Assembly (NCBI RefSeq): GCF_003449015.1
Contig: NZ_QRGD01000005.1
Span: 124,001-188,000, forward strand
Length of the DNA: 64,000 nucleotides
From: Aureibaculum luteum
GTDB taxonomy: Bacteria; Bacteroidota; Bacteroidia; Flavobacteriales; Flavobacteriaceae
Reading direction: 5' to 3'
Shown here: piece by piece, positions 37,915 to 47,251 of the stretch
Layout: every line of letters begins with the position of its first letter
Numbering within the stretch: the stretch's first letter is position 1
Translations under genes and position numbers: made by a program
Notes under the pieces: generated by a model
Seen by the model: the letters and a program-made list of their open reading frames with translations, nothing else
What the model was told of the DNA's origin: nothing
Database searches by the model: none

Positions 37915-38772
37915 ATGAAAAATATACTTTACGCTACTGACTATTCAAAGTATTCTGTTACCGCGTTACAATATGCATATCGCTTAAGCACAAAAATGAA
38001 TATCCAATTAAAGGTAATTCATGTGTTTCACTATCCATCTACATTATTAAATATAGTTGGTGATACTGAACCAGACTTTGGCGTAAACTATTTTGAAAAA
38101 CACGCCTCTAAATTAGAACAATTTTGTATCGATAATTTAGGTTATGATTTAACAAATATAACTGTTGAAGCTGTTGAGAATAAATCTGTTTTAAACGGAA
38201 TTATCGATAAAGCTCAAGAATTAGATTCAACATTTGTAGTTGTTGGTACAAAAGGTAATGGGACAATTAAAGATTTTATAATGGGTAATACCACTAAAAA
38301 TTTAATAGAAAAAAGTTTGTTTCCTATACTATCAATTCCTTATCAAAAAAAAATCTCAAAAATAAAAACGATAGTATATGCTACTGCCTTTGAAGAAGAT
38401 GACATACATGCTATTTGTAAATTAACCGAAATTGCAGAACCTTTAAAATCAGAAATAAAAGTAGTACATGCTTCTTTAAAAAATGAATACCCGGGTGAAG
38501 TTCAAATGGCATGGTTTAAAGAAATGATTGCTAATAAAATAAAATATGATAAGATTAGCTTTGAAGTTATTTCTTCAGATGACGTTTTTAATTCATTACG
38601 CTTATATGCTGAAAAAAATGATGCTGATTTAATAGCGATGCTTGATCGTAAGAAAGGTGGATTTATAAAAAAATTATTAAATAAAGATACCGTATTGTTA
38701 ATGAATGATTATGGTAAATATCCACTGATTAGTTTTAATGTTAGTAATTGTCTAAAACTAAATCTTTCTTGA
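37915..38772 (+). CDS. Universal stress protein, tandem UspA domains (Usp1)
   Basis: This 285-residue cytoplasmic protein has two UspA domains. The first begins MKNILYATDYSKYS and carries the ATP-binding pattern GTKGNGTIKDFIMGN around residues 108-122. The second begins near KIKTIVYATAF and lacks a clear ATP motif. Such double-domain proteins are common in Bacteroidota and respond to stress or low oxygen. This is the first of four consecutive Usp genes and has its own dyad promoter 22 bp upstream of the -7 box. Confidence 0.9.
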   Translation: MKNILYATDYSKYSVTALQYAYRLSTKMNIQLKVIHVFHYPSTLLNIVGDTEPDFGVNYFEKHASKLEQFCIDNLGYDLTNITVEAVENKSVLNGIIDKAQELDSTFVVVGTKGNGTIKDFIMGNTTKNLIEKSLFPILSIPYQKKISKIKTIVYATAFEEDDIHAICKLTEIAEPLKSEIKVVHASLKNEYPGEVQMAWFKEMIANKIKYDKISFEVISSDDVFNSLRLYAEKNDADLIAMLDRKKGGFIKKLLNKDTVLLMNDYGKYPLISFNVSNCLKLNLS

Positions 38773-38788
38773 TTTAGAAAAAGTAAGA

Positions 38789-38832
38789 CTGATTTAGGTC
38801 ATTTTATTTAAGTTACAATTATTGTTCTTTTG
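38789..38832 (+). promoter_or_regulatory. CRP/FNR-type dyad plus -7 box driving the second Usp gene
   Basis: CTGATTTAGGTCAT (38789-38802) fits TGAYnnnnRTCA. After 22 bp comes TTCTTTTG (38825-38832), which keeps TTTG of the -7 consensus. The ATG is at 38850. Confidence 0.7.
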
Positions 38833-38849
38833 AAAAAAAATTAATCATC

Positions 38850-39695
38850 ATGAAAAATATACTTTTACCCACAGACTTTTCTGAAAATTCTAAAAATGCT
38901 ATTAATTATGCATTAGAATTATTTAATAATGAACCGTGTAAATTTTATATTTTAAATACCTATACGCCTATTATATATAATTACGATTATCAAATGAGTA
39001 GCGGTGCTTATATAGGTAATGTTGTAGATGTTATAAGAAACAATTCATTAGAAGCACTTAATGACCTTGAAAAATATGTAATTGAAAAATATAACAACCC
39101 CAAGCACGAATTTGAATTAATCTCCTCATTTAGCACACTTACCGATGAAATTGATTTACTAGTAGCTCAAAAGAATTTAGATTTAATAATTATGGGTACA
39201 AAAGGAGCTTCTGGTGTTGAAGAAGTACTTTTTGGTACAAATACCATTCATACCATAAAAAAAGTCAAATGTCCCGTTTTGGCAATACCTGATGGTTTTT
39301 TCTTTGAAAAACCAAAAGATATTCTTTTTCCTACGGACTATAAAATTGATTACTCAGCTAAGCATTTAGATATTTTAGAAACAATTAGCAGTATATACAA
39401 ATCTAAAGTGCATATACTGCACGTTTCTTCAAATAGAGATTTAAATGAGGAAGAAAACTCCCATAAAATTAAATTAGATAATTTATTAAATTCAAGAAAT
39501 AAAGAATTTTATTCCGTAAAAGATCAAGAAATTCCACAAGCAATTAATGAATTTCAGAAATCTACATATGTTCACATGTTAATGATGATTAAAAATAAAC
39601 ATACTTTTTTAGAAAACTTGTTTTTCAAGAAAATTATCAATCAAATTGGGTTTCATTTAACGGTTCCATTCTTGGTTGTTCCTTCTAATTTTTAA
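38850..39695 (+). CDS. Universal stress protein, tandem UspA domains (Usp2)
   Basis: This 281-residue protein starts with MKNILLPTDFSENSKNAI. Its first domain carries the ATP-binding pattern GTKGASGVEEVLFGTNT. The second domain (starting PKDILFPTDYKIDY) is degenerate. It is followed after 10 bp by the third Usp gene, so these two are likely one transcript from the dyad promoter at 38789. Confidence 0.9.
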   Translation: MKNILLPTDFSENSKNAINYALELFNNEPCKFYILNTYTPIIYNYDYQMSSGAYIGNVVDVIRNNSLEALNDLEKYVIEKYNNPKHEFELISSFSTLTDEIDLLVAQKNLDLIIMGTKGASGVEEVLFGTNTIHTIKKVKCPVLAIPDGFFFEKPKDILFPTDYKIDYSAKHLDILETISSIYKSKVHILHVSSNRDLNEEENSHKIKLDNLLNSRNKEFYSVKDQEIPQAINEFQKSTYVHMLMMIKNKHTFLENLFFKKIINQIGFHLTVPFLVVPSNF

Positions 39696-39705
39696 TTTAA
39701 ATAAC

Positions 39706-40536
39706 ATGAAAAATATATTAATACCCATTGACTTTTCTGAAAATTCAAAAAGTGCCGTACAATATGCATTAAAGTTATATAAAAATGAGATTTGTACTTT
39801 TTACTTTTTACATTCTACTAATTTTATTAACTCTACTTCTAGAACATACATAACACCACATTATGTTGAGGAATCACATAAAAAAGCGTTAAAAAAAATA
39901 CAAGAATTAGAATTAAAAACTAAAAGGGAAAATGCGAGTGTAAAACATGATTATAAGAACATTATAAGCAATGACAAATTACATACCGCCATTGATAAAG
40001 CCATTAAACAAAATGATATTGAGCTTGTAATAATGGGCACCAAAGGGTGTACTGCCGCTGTTGAATTCTTTGCCGGTAGTAATACCGTTGAAATAATTAA
40101 TAAAGTTAAAAATTGCCCCATTTTAGTCATTCCAGACGAATATAGTTTTGTTGCTCCAAAACAAATTGGTTTTCCAACAGATTATAACCGCAAATACACA
40201 GATAGAGAATTAGAGACACTTAAAAATATGACCAGGTTATATAATTCTGAAATAAGAATTGTACATATCAATGTCGAAAAAAGTTTAACGCTTTCTCAAA
40301 AACATAATATAGAAAGACTAGAGAACTATTTGGCCGACCAAAAATACAATTTTCATTATATCGATGACAATTCAAAAAAATCAGAAAACATAATTATGTT
40401 TATCAATGATTATAAGATAGACATGCTTGCCATGGTAAATTATGAACATGGTCCTATTGAGAATGTGCTAAAGGAACCTGTGATAAAAAAATTAGCTTTT
40501 CATCCTAGAATTCCGCTTTTAGTAATACCTGAATAA
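39706..40536 (+). CDS. Universal stress protein, tandem UspA domains (Usp3)
   Basis: I start this 276-residue protein at 39706 because MKNILIPIDFSENSKSAV aligns with its paralogues; an ATG 30 bp upstream overlaps the previous gene. The ATP-binding pattern GTKGCTAAVEFFAGSNT is in the first domain. The second domain opens PKQIGFPTDYNRKY and lacks the motif. Confidence 0.9.
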   Translation: MKNILIPIDFSENSKSAVQYALKLYKNEICTFYFLHSTNFINSTSRTYITPHYVEESHKKALKKIQELELKTKRENASVKHDYKNIISNDKLHTAIDKAIKQNDIELVIMGTKGCTAAVEFFAGSNTVEIINKVKNCPILVIPDEYSFVAPKQIGFPTDYNRKYTDRELETLKNMTRLYNSEIRIVHINVEKSLTLSQKHNIERLENYLADQKYNFHYIDDNSKKSENIIMFINDYKIDMLAMVNYEHGPIENVLKEPVIKKLAFHPRIPLLVIPE

Positions 40537-40604
40537 TATATTTAAAAACAGAGTATTATTTGTTAAAATACTGATTACAATTTGTTTAATTAAAATTAGT
40601 ACTA

Positions 40605-41447
40605 ATGAAAAATATTTTAATACCTACCGACTTTTCTGATAATGCCTGGGATGCGTTACTCTATGCCATTAGATTGTACGATGCTATTCCTGCCCATTTT
40701 TATATTTTACATACCTACCAAGCTGGTACTTCTAGAACTAGTAACCGAATGTCTAAGTATAGAAATACTCATCTTCATAGGGTATTAAAAGAAGAATCAG
40801 AAAAAGGACTTAAAAAAATTCAAAATTATTTAGATAAAAATTTATTAAATGACGATCACAAATACCAAACAATTTCTCAGGCCGGTGATTTAGTTTTTCA
40901 GATTAAACAAGTTGTTACGAATTACAATATTGATATTATTGTTATGGGCACTACTGGTGCTACTGGTGCAAAGGAGATTTTTATGGGAAGCAATGCGGTT
41001 AGCGTTATTAATCATATAGAACTTTGCCCCGTATTAACAGTGCCAAAAGATTATGAATTTACAGAATTGAAAAACATCATTTTTGCTAGTGATTTAAAAA
41101 GAAGATTCTACTCCATTGAACTTTTTTCTCTAATTGAATTGCAAGCGATTCATAAAAGTAATATCTGTTTATTGAATATAAACGAAGGTGATGATTTAGA
41201 TGAAACGCAATTTCATAATTTAAAAGATATCAAAGCTTTATTCAAGGATAGCTCCACTTCTTTTGAACAAACCGAATTAGAAGGTAAAGTTGCAAAATCA
41301 ATAATGAATTTCAGCAAAAACCACAATTCTGATTTAGTGTGCTTAGTAAATTCTGAAAAAAAATTCCTTAAAAAATTAATAGAAGAAGCTGTCATAAAAA
41401 AAGTAAGCTTTCATAGTGCTATACCTCTATTAGTAATACCCATTTAG
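40605..41447 (+). CDS. Universal stress protein, tandem UspA domains (Usp4)
   Basis: This 280-residue protein starts with MKNILIPTDFSDNAWDAL. Its ATP-binding pattern is GTTGATGAKEIFMGSNA; the second domain opens LKNIIFASDLKRRF. No dyad operator lies in the 68 bp before it, so it probably reads through from Usp3 or has another promoter. Confidence 0.9.
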   Translation: MKNILIPTDFSDNAWDALLYAIRLYDAIPAHFYILHTYQAGTSRTSNRMSKYRNTHLHRVLKEESEKGLKKIQNYLDKNLLNDDHKYQTISQAGDLVFQIKQVVTNYNIDIIVMGTTGATGAKEIFMGSNAVSVINHIELCPVLTVPKDYEFTELKNIIFASDLKRRFYSIELFSLIELQAIHKSNICLLNINEGDDLDETQFHNLKDIKALFKDSSTSFEQTELEGKVAKSIMNFSKNHNSDLVCLVNSEKKFLKKLIEEAVIKKVSFHSAIPLLVIPI

Positions 41448-41572
41448 TATTGTTTAAGGGTCTCAAAAACTAAATATAGAGCATAAACAAAACTTATAAA
41501 TCTTATTATTCTAATAGTTGCTTTTTCTGTAAAGTTAACGCATTGCTCTTAATCTATTCATTTCATATCAAA

Positions 41573-41616
41573 CTGATGAATATCATTTAGGTTATAAAAT
41601 TATAGTGTTAAATTTA
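41573..41616 (+). promoter_or_regulatory. CRP/FNR-type dyad plus -7 box driving the 41639 lipoprotein
   Basis: CTGATGAATATCAT (41573-41586) is followed after 22 bp by TAAATTTA (41609-41616), the same -7 sequence as at Usp1. The ATG follows 22 bp later. Confidence 0.78.
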
Positions 41617-41638
41617 AAGAACTAAATGTAGCACTATT

Positions 41639-42268
41639 ATGAAAAATATAATCAGTATACTACTTGGGTTTATACTTGTCAGCTGTTCTTCGGCTGAATT
41701 AGTAAACAATTGGAAAAATCCGGATATTGACTCCTTCGCTCCAGGTAAAATATTAATAATCGGAATGACTTCTAATGACGAGGCTAGACAAAAATTTGAA
41801 GAGAAATTAAAACAAAAATACCTATCAAGAGGTACTGAAGCAGTAGCGAGTTACGAGCTTTTTGAGGAATCTTTTATGAGTTTTAGACGAACTGAAGAGG
41901 ACTTAATTTCACTAGAAGACAGCCTAATAAAAGATGGATTCGACAGCGTTTTGTTAACAAAAGTTGCAGGTGTAGAAGACCGTACGGCATTTTTTAATAA
42001 ATTTGACAAAGACACAAACTATGGGTTTAAATATGATTATTACAATAATCAAGAAATATATTTTAATAGCAATTATTATGATGAATATAAAGTATATCAT
42101 GTAGAAACCTCATTGTATTGTATTTGTAAAGGCGAAGAGAGAACGCTCATTTGGAAAGGTTATATTGATATTATAGACCCTAATTCCATAAAAGAAACGG
42201 TAAAAGATTATGTTAATTTAGTAGTGTTTGTATTAGAAGAACAAAACTTAATACAAAAAAATGAATAA
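41639..42268 (+). CDS. Lipoprotein of unknown function
   Basis: This 209-residue protein has signal MKNIISILLGFILVSC (Cys16). The next residues (SAELVNNWKNPDIDSFAPGKILIIGM) resemble a widespread group of envelope lipoproteins with an N-terminal S-W-x-[DN]-P segment and a nucleoside-binding-like fold. The middle contains a Tyr/Asn-rich stretch. Membership in the dyad regulon is the best clue to its role, possibly envelope stress. Confidence 0.7.
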   Translation: MKNIISILLGFILVSCSSAELVNNWKNPDIDSFAPGKILIIGMTSNDEARQKFEEKLKQKYLSRGTEAVASYELFEESFMSFRRTEEDLISLEDSLIKDGFDSVLLTKVAGVEDRTAFFNKFDKDTNYGFKYDYYNNQEIYFNSNYYDEYKVYHVETSLYCICKGEERTLIWKGYIDIIDPNSIKETVKDYVNLVVFVLEEQNLIQKNE

Positions 42269-42360
42269 CTAGATTGAAGAAGATTGGTCTCTGTAGTTCA
42301 CCTTTGATTAATGAATTGTAATTCTACTACCAACCTTATAATTTAACACTGTGGTATCTT

Positions 42361-43347
42361 TTAATTGTCTTTATTATTCTCTTTCAGTTTCTTCTTCTCC
42401 AATTTTTTAAAATAACCTCTGAATAAAAAATTATGCTTTAACGCTTCTAAATTTTCATTCAAAAGTGTACTACCATCCTTTAAGTTCGTCATAGTACTGT
42501 CAATATTCTTAACAAAAACAGTATCATTAATCATATAATTGAGTGCTCCATTACCTGATTGTATTCCTAAAACCACATTATTGATATTACTTAACACTGA
42601 ATCTATTTTACTACTAGAATAATCAAGGTTTTGTATGATAGATTTCATTTTATTGGCTGAAATAGAATCACTCAATAAGACAGCCGCCACACTCTCATTA
42701 TAATTTACAGAATTCATAATTTTATTTAGTTTATCTATAGTTTCTGAAGCACCAATACTGGCGGATTTTAAAGTTAAAAAAGTCTCTTTTATAGTTAACG
42801 CCAAGTTTTCATCATTGATTAACATTCCCAGCGTTCCTTTTCCCTGATTAACTTCGGTGGTTATTTTTAGTAAATCTGACGTTAATAGTGCTGCATTTTC
42901 ATTGGTAGTATTTAATGTTGACATCATATCGCTCGTTGAAATTTTGCTAAATGATTTAATCGTATCTCCAGACATTAATGCTTCAGAGGTTTCTTTTACA
43001 GGAACAATGTTAATAATCATACTACCCACCAAACCGTCAGAACTTATAGCTGCTAATGCGTTCTTTTTTAAATGTTGTAAAATTTTATCTTCAACTATCA
43101 TGTCTACACAAATTGTAGTATCATTAATCATTTCGATATTTTTTACGGTACCAACATTAATACCAGAATATCTAACATTATTACCTAATTGTAGTCCGTT
43201 AACGTTGTTAAACACAGCACTTATTCTAAAGGTTTTACCAAAAATATTTTGTTTATTCCCTATAAAATAAAGTGCAAAAATTAATAATAGTGTACTCGCA
43301 ATTATAAATAAACCCAATTTAAATTTCTGTGTTTTCGTCTGTTGCAT
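42361..43347 (-). CDS. MCE/MlaD-family substrate-binding protein
   Basis: This 328-residue protein has one N-terminal transmembrane helix (LGLFIIASTLLLIFALYFIG) and an MCE domain (FRISAVFNNVNGLQLGNNVRYSGINVGTV). A long helical region with Asn/Ser-rich repeats reaches the C-terminus. It is the periplasmic lipid-binding part of a Mla-type transporter. It ends the operon mlaE-mlaF-mlaD-like, 7 bp after the ATPase gene. Confidence 0.9.
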   Translation of the reverse strand: MQQTKTQKFKLGLFIIASTLLLIFALYFIGNKQNIFGKTFRISAVFNNVNGLQLGNNVRYSGINVGTVKNIEMINDTTICVDMIVEDKILQHLKKNALAAISSDGLVGSMIINIVPVKETSEALMSGDTIKSFSKISTSDMMSTLNTTNENAALLTSDLLKITTEVNQGKGTLGMLINDENLALTIKETFLTLKSASIGASETIDKLNKIMNSVNYNESVAAVLLSDSISANKMKSIIQNLDYSSSKIDSVLSNINNVVLGIQSGNGALNYMINDTVFVKNIDSTMTNLKDGSTLLNENLEALKHNFLFRGYFKKLEKKKLKENNKDN

Positions 43348-43354
43348 AACTTAA

Positions 43355-44095
43355 TTATTTAAAAAATGCTTTAATATTTTTATCAGTTGATAATGCCAAT
43401 TCTGCAAAACTACCTTCGGCATAATTTACACCATCAATTAGCAAAATCATTCTGTTCGCAATTACTCTAGCACAATCAACATCGTGCGTTATTATTAACG
43501 ATGAAGCTCCATATTTTTCTTGAATATCTCTCATCAATTGAATAATTTCTTTTGACGTTATCGGATCTAATCCCGTGGTTGGTTCATCATAAATTATTAT
43601 TTTAGGTTTTAAAATAATGGCTCTCGCTAAAGCAACTCTACGTTTCATACCTCCTGAGAGTTCTTCCGGCATTAAATCCATGACATGAGCCAAACCTACA
43701 CTTTCTAATGCTTCTAATACTAATGCATCTTTTTGCTTAAATTTTTCTTTATTTTTACGGAGTGGAAACTCCAAATTTTCACGTACCGTCATAGAATCAT
43801 AGAGAGCACTACCTTGAAAAAGAAACCCTATTTGTGATCTTAAGTCGTTTAATTGATTCAGTGTGAGTTTAGACAGATCATGACCCATAATTTCAATAAG
43901 ACCACTATCATGCACTAACAAGCCCATTAAACATTTAATCATTACAGACTTACCAGAACCTGATTTTCCCATAATAACTAAACTTTCGCCTTTGTATAAC
44001 TCCAAAGAAAATCCATTAAGCACATGATTATCTCCAAAACTTTTTTTCAAGTCTACTATTTTTAAAACGGGTTCTTTGTTGTTTGTTTTTTCCAT
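43355..44095 (-). CDS. Mla-type ABC transporter ATPase (MlaF-like)
   Basis: This 246-residue ATPase has Walker A GKSGSGKS, signature LSGGMKRRVALARA, Walker B IIIYDEPTTGLDP and switch His in ITHDVDCA. SGGMKRR is typical of the Mla/Ttg2A group. The gene starts 2 bp after the permease stop. Confidence 0.92.
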   Translation of the reverse strand: MEKTNNKEPVLKIVDLKKSFGDNHVLNGFSLELYKGESLVIMGKSGSGKSVMIKCLMGLLVHDSGLIEIMGHDLSKLTLNQLNDLRSQIGFLFQGSALYDSMTVRENLEFPLRKNKEKFKQKDALVLEALESVGLAHVMDLMPEELSGGMKRRVALARAIILKPKIIIYDEPTTGLDPITSKEIIQLMRDIQEKYGASSLIITHDVDCARVIANRMILLIDGVNYAEGSFAELALSTDKNIKAFFK

Positions 44096-44097
44096 AT

Positions 44098-44883
44098 TTA
44101 AACTTCAAAAAATATATCAACTATAAAAACAGCTATAAAATCTATTACAAAAAGGAGCATAGAAGTATAAACTACAGCAGAATTAGAAGCTTCACCAACA
44201 CCAACAGTTCCTTTTTTACAATAATACCCCTTAAATGTACCCACCAAACCAATGGCAAAACCAAAGAAAAATGTTTTGATAGTTGCCGGAATAACATCAG
44301 AAAATTCTAATGCATCTGCCACTTTATTAAAATAGAGTAAAAATGATACTTCGCCTTTAAGGTTCTCTATAATTGCGGAGCCAACTAATGCAACAGCATC
44401 ACCAAAAATAATAAGTAAAGGTAGCATTAATGTAGCGGCCAAAATACGTGTTACTACTAAATACTTAAAGGGATTTGTACCTGATACCTCCATGGCATCA
44501 ATTTGCTCTGTCACTCTCATAGAACCTAGTTCAGCACCGATACCAGAGCCAATTCTTCCTGCACAAATTAATGCAATAATAACGGGTCCAATTTCTCTCA
44601 CTATAGAAATACTAACCATGGAAGGCATCCAAGATTCGGCTCCAAATTCCATTAAAGTGGGTCGTGATTGCAGTGTAAAAACTAAACCTAAAATAAAACC
44701 AGTTACGCCCACCAATAACAACGAACGGATACCCATATTATAACATTGTCGTAACAATTCTTTAAATTCAAAAGGTCTCGTGAAGACTTCTTTAAAAAAA
44801 CGACCTGCAAAATATGCCAGATCACCTATTTCTTCAAAAAAAGATTTAAATTTCGTTGCTAATTGTGTTGATTTGGATTTCAT
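44098..44883 (-). CDS. Mla-type ABC transporter permease (MlaE-like)
   Basis: This 261-residue permease has about five helices and the MlaE signature GAELGSMRVTEQIDAMEVSG in the middle. It is the first gene of the lipid-transport operon. Its promoter carries the dyad at 44921 and a perfect -7 box. Confidence 0.92.
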   Translation of the reverse strand: MKSKSTQLATKFKSFFEEIGDLAYFAGRFFKEVFTRPFEFKELLRQCYNMGIRSLLLVGVTGFILGLVFTLQSRPTLMEFGAESWMPSMVSISIVREIGPVIIALICAGRIGSGIGAELGSMRVTEQIDAMEVSGTNPFKYLVVTRILAATLMLPLLIIFGDAVALVGSAIIENLKGEVSFLLYFNKVADALEFSDVIPATIKTFFFGFAIGLVGTFKGYYCKKGTVGVGEASNSAVVYTSMLLFVIDFIAVFIVDIFFEV

Positions 44884-44890
44884 ATCAATA

Positions 44891-44934
44891 CAAATTTACC
44901 ACTGATATTTATGTAATAAAATGATTTAGATCAT
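44891..44934 (-). promoter_or_regulatory. CRP/FNR-type dyad plus -7 box driving the Mla operon
   Basis: The minus strand reads ATGATCTAAATCAT at 44934-44921, then after 22 bp TAAATTTG at 44898-44891, a perfect TAnnTTTG. The mlaE ATG is 8 bp further on. Confidence 0.85.
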
Positions 44935-44997
44935 TTATAATCATTGAAATTATTATTCAATTTTTTTATAAAATATGTTCATCAATACAGAACTCAT

Positions 44998-45699
44998 CTA
45001 AAGAAAAAGGCCAAATTTTTCTTTTATTTTATTGACCACTTCTTTGACCATCAGTTCTTCTATAATCAAAATTTCAGATATCTCACTAACACTCTGATTT
45101 GCAAAAACATATAATTCAATAATAGCTTTACTTCTTGGTGGCATCTTAAAAAATAGATTTCCTAATAATTGTCGTTTTTTAGCAGATTGTAATGTCAAAT
45201 CTTCTAAATTTAGTTTATTTGTAATTAGTTTTTCTATGGATTGATCTAAGAGAATATGTTTAGGCTTAAAATCGTTTTGATGGTAAGAAATATCATCTAA
45301 TTCCTCATATAATATAAAGTCACCATCGCCATCAACAGTATACCTTTCATCCATGGCTTGTAATTCCTCTTTTAATATTTCACCAATATTTATATTATTT
45401 TCAAATTGGTGACCTAATATGGTTATTTCATCAATTTTTTCAACACTTTTTTCAAAAAGCATTCTTCTTAAATCCTTTTTCGCAATTTTATTATTGAAAT
45501 TTTCAAAAACGTCAAGGTATACCTCATCCAAAATATCATTAGGATTAAAAAAATTCTTATCTATCACCCCTAAATCCTCAGCAATATTTAGCTTTCTTGC
45601 TATAAAATCTTTAAGACTAGGTATAAAGCTTGAAATTTTTACATAAAAATGTTTAAAATTATTCTCCAATCTTAATTGTTGTAATTCTTTAGTAATCAT
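44998..45699 (-). CDS. Divergent sigma-70-like protein
   Basis: This is 233 residues from ATG 45699; an ATG at 45750 would add 17 residues. The N-terminal half resembles sigma region 2 (NDILDEVYLDVFENF, as in the core-binding helix of ECF factors). The C-terminal 60 residues resemble region 4 (FKMPPRSKAIIELYVFANQSVSEISEIL), although the usual small residues of the helix-turn-helix are changed (IIEELMVKEVVNKIKEKF). The linker is unusually long and acidic. It starts 26-77 bp after the FMN protein and probably shares its dyad promoter. Confidence 0.55.
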   Translation of the reverse strand: MITKELQQLRLENNFKHFYVKISSFIPSLKDFIARKLNIAEDLGVIDKNFFNPNDILDEVYLDVFENFNNKIAKKDLRRMLFEKSVEKIDEITILGHQFENNINIGEILKEELQAMDERYTVDGDGDFILYEELDDISYHQNDFKPKHILLDQSIEKLITNKLNLEDLTLQSAKKRQLLGNLFFKMPPRSKAIIELYVFANQSVSEISEILIIEELMVKEVVNKIKEKFGLFL

Positions 45700-45776
45700 G
45701 ATTCGGAAATTTAGATAGTTAGAATTATATATATATGTTAAAGCCAGCATGTAAAATAAATAATTATAAATTGACT

Positions 45777-46232
45777 TTAATTTTTTCTTTTCCTTCCTGT
45801 TATTTCATTAATTTTAATCTGAAAGACAATAGGCTCCCCATCATCATAAATTTTACTTGAAAACTCACTAATAAAATGAAGGTCTTTCAGTTCTTTTTTT
45901 CTAATTATCTCCTTTATACATATAGAAAAATCATGAAGATAATATTTAGCATCAATACCTGATAATTCTTCATACTCACCATGTACAAGCACAGATCTCC
46001 AATTACTAGGCGATTGAATTTCTGCAACTTCTAATGAAACAAAATTATTCTTTCGCATAGCCATTGTTTTTTGACCACCTTCTGTGTATCCTATTATACA
46101 ATTATTCTCTTTACAATAATAGTATGTTATAGGTACAACAAATGGCCTACTCTGAAATATATACCCTAGGTAACCGATATAATTGGAACTGAGTATTTGA
46201 ATTAACTCTTTATCTTTAACTACCTGTATCAT
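45777..46232 (-). CDS. FMN-binding split-barrel protein (pyridoxamine 5'-phosphate oxidase-like)
   Basis: This 151-residue protein has the split-barrel pattern YIGYLGYIFQSRPFVVPITYYY, then GQKTMAMRKN and VSLEVAEIQSPSNWRSVLVHGEYEEL. This is typical of the NimA/PNPOx-like flavin or haem-binding group. The reaction is unknown. Its promoter has the dyad at 46279, and the sigma-like gene follows in the same direction. Confidence 0.85.
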   Translation of the reverse strand: MIQVVKDKELIQILSSNYIGYLGYIFQSRPFVVPITYYYCKENNCIIGYTEGGQKTMAMRKNNFVSLEVAEIQSPSNWRSVLVHGEYEELSGIDAKYYLHDFSICIKEIIRKKELKDLHFISEFSSKIYDDGEPIVFQIKINEITGRKRKN

Positions 46233-46248
46233 CCTTTAATATTTTTAC

Positions 46249-46292
46249 TAAAAATAATAAGAAATTAAATGTTTTAAAATGACCAATGTCAG
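46249..46292 (-). promoter_or_regulatory. CRP/FNR-type dyad plus -7 box driving the FMN protein
   Basis: ATGACCAATGTCAG (46279-46292) fits TGAYnnnnRTCA; on the minus strand, 22 bp later, TTATTTTA (46256-46249) keeps the TTT core of the -7 box. The ATG is at 46232. Confidence 0.65.
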
Positions 46293-46307
46293 TTGTGTCA
46301 AATGCAA

Positions 46308-47222
46308 CTACTTCGCTTTATTTACATCTACTTCTAGTTTAGGTATTTTTATCAATTCCAATGTTGTAGATGCTAACATTACCTTTCCATTAGTCAAATA
46401 AATTTCTTTTCTAATTTCATCATTCAATACATCTTTTGTACCACGGCGTTTCTTATAATCAACAATATATCTAAGATTGAATTGAATCCAATTATCATTT
46501 AAGGTTATCGCTAAAGCTGGATCTACCTCAGCATTTTCTATATAATATTTATTTACAACATCATTCCATTTAGCCTTTGAGTTTAAGGTATAATCTGATA
46601 ATATTTTACGTGCTATTTTAATAACGATAAGTTTTGCTAATTCAATGTCCGATCCATATTTAATGGGTAAGTTAAACTCATCCCAAATGAAGGGGAAATC
46701 TTGAGAATAATTATAAATGGGGCCTTTAAACACAAAGGCGTTACTTAATTTTACAATTCTACCACTGTAGTTATCACTGCTTACCCATTGGCCAATTTCC
46801 ATCATGGTGGTATAAATGCTATCAACATCAATAACATCGCCTTTAATACCATTAATTTCAATTCTATCTCCAGGTTTGTACACTTTAACTAAAAAAATAT
46901 AAACGGATCCAGCCAAGCTCAAAATCAATTCTTGTAATGTAAAAGCAATACCTGCCGTAAAAACACCAATAGCAATAGTGAAATTTTTCATTGAACCTGA
47001 AAAATAGAAAAGAGATAAAAGAATTAATAATATATACCCTAATATTTCAATGCCTTTTTGAGATTTATACCTGGCACTTGTGTTTGTAATTCTTCTTCTT
47101 AAAACTCTCCTCGTCAATTTTATAACGATAATAATAAAAAGCACCCATAATAAGTATTTAACGATTCCCACTACAAATGGATTATCAGCAATCCAATTTT
47201 TAACAACGTCTACTATATGCAT
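46308..47222 (-). CDS. MscS-family mechanosensitive channel
   Basis: This 304-residue protein, started at ATG 47222 rather than a TTG three codons upstream, has two to three helices. The pore-lining helix is GIAFTLQELILSLAGSVYIFLVKVYKPGDRIEI, followed by the MscS beta-domain (GDVIDVDSIYTTMMEIG). It lacks extra N-terminal domains. The dyad promoter upstream places it in the stress regulon. Confidence 0.88.
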   Translation of the reverse strand: MHIVDVVKNWIADNPFVVGIVKYLLWVLFIIIVIKLTRRVLRRRITNTSARYKSQKGIEILGYILLILLSLFYFSGSMKNFTIAIGVFTAGIAFTLQELILSLAGSVYIFLVKVYKPGDRIEINGIKGDVIDVDSIYTTMMEIGQWVSSDNYSGRIVKLSNAFVFKGPIYNYSQDFPFIWDEFNLPIKYGSDIELAKLIVIKIARKILSDYTLNSKAKWNDVVNKYYIENAEVDPALAITLNDNWIQFNLRYIVDYKKRRGTKDVLNDEIRKEIYLTNGKVMLASTTLELIKIPKLEVDVNKAK

Positions 47223-47251
47223 AGCTTTCAAGCATTGATTAATATTTGCAA

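Noticed and set aside
40570-40583. CTGATTACAATTTG before Usp4 as a twelfth dyad
   Set aside because: The right half does not match RTCA, and a -7 box at the fixed distance would fall inside the gene.
42269-42360. Terminator between the 41639 lipoprotein and the Mla operon
   Set aside because: The 92-bp convergent gap shows no convincing stem with a T tract.
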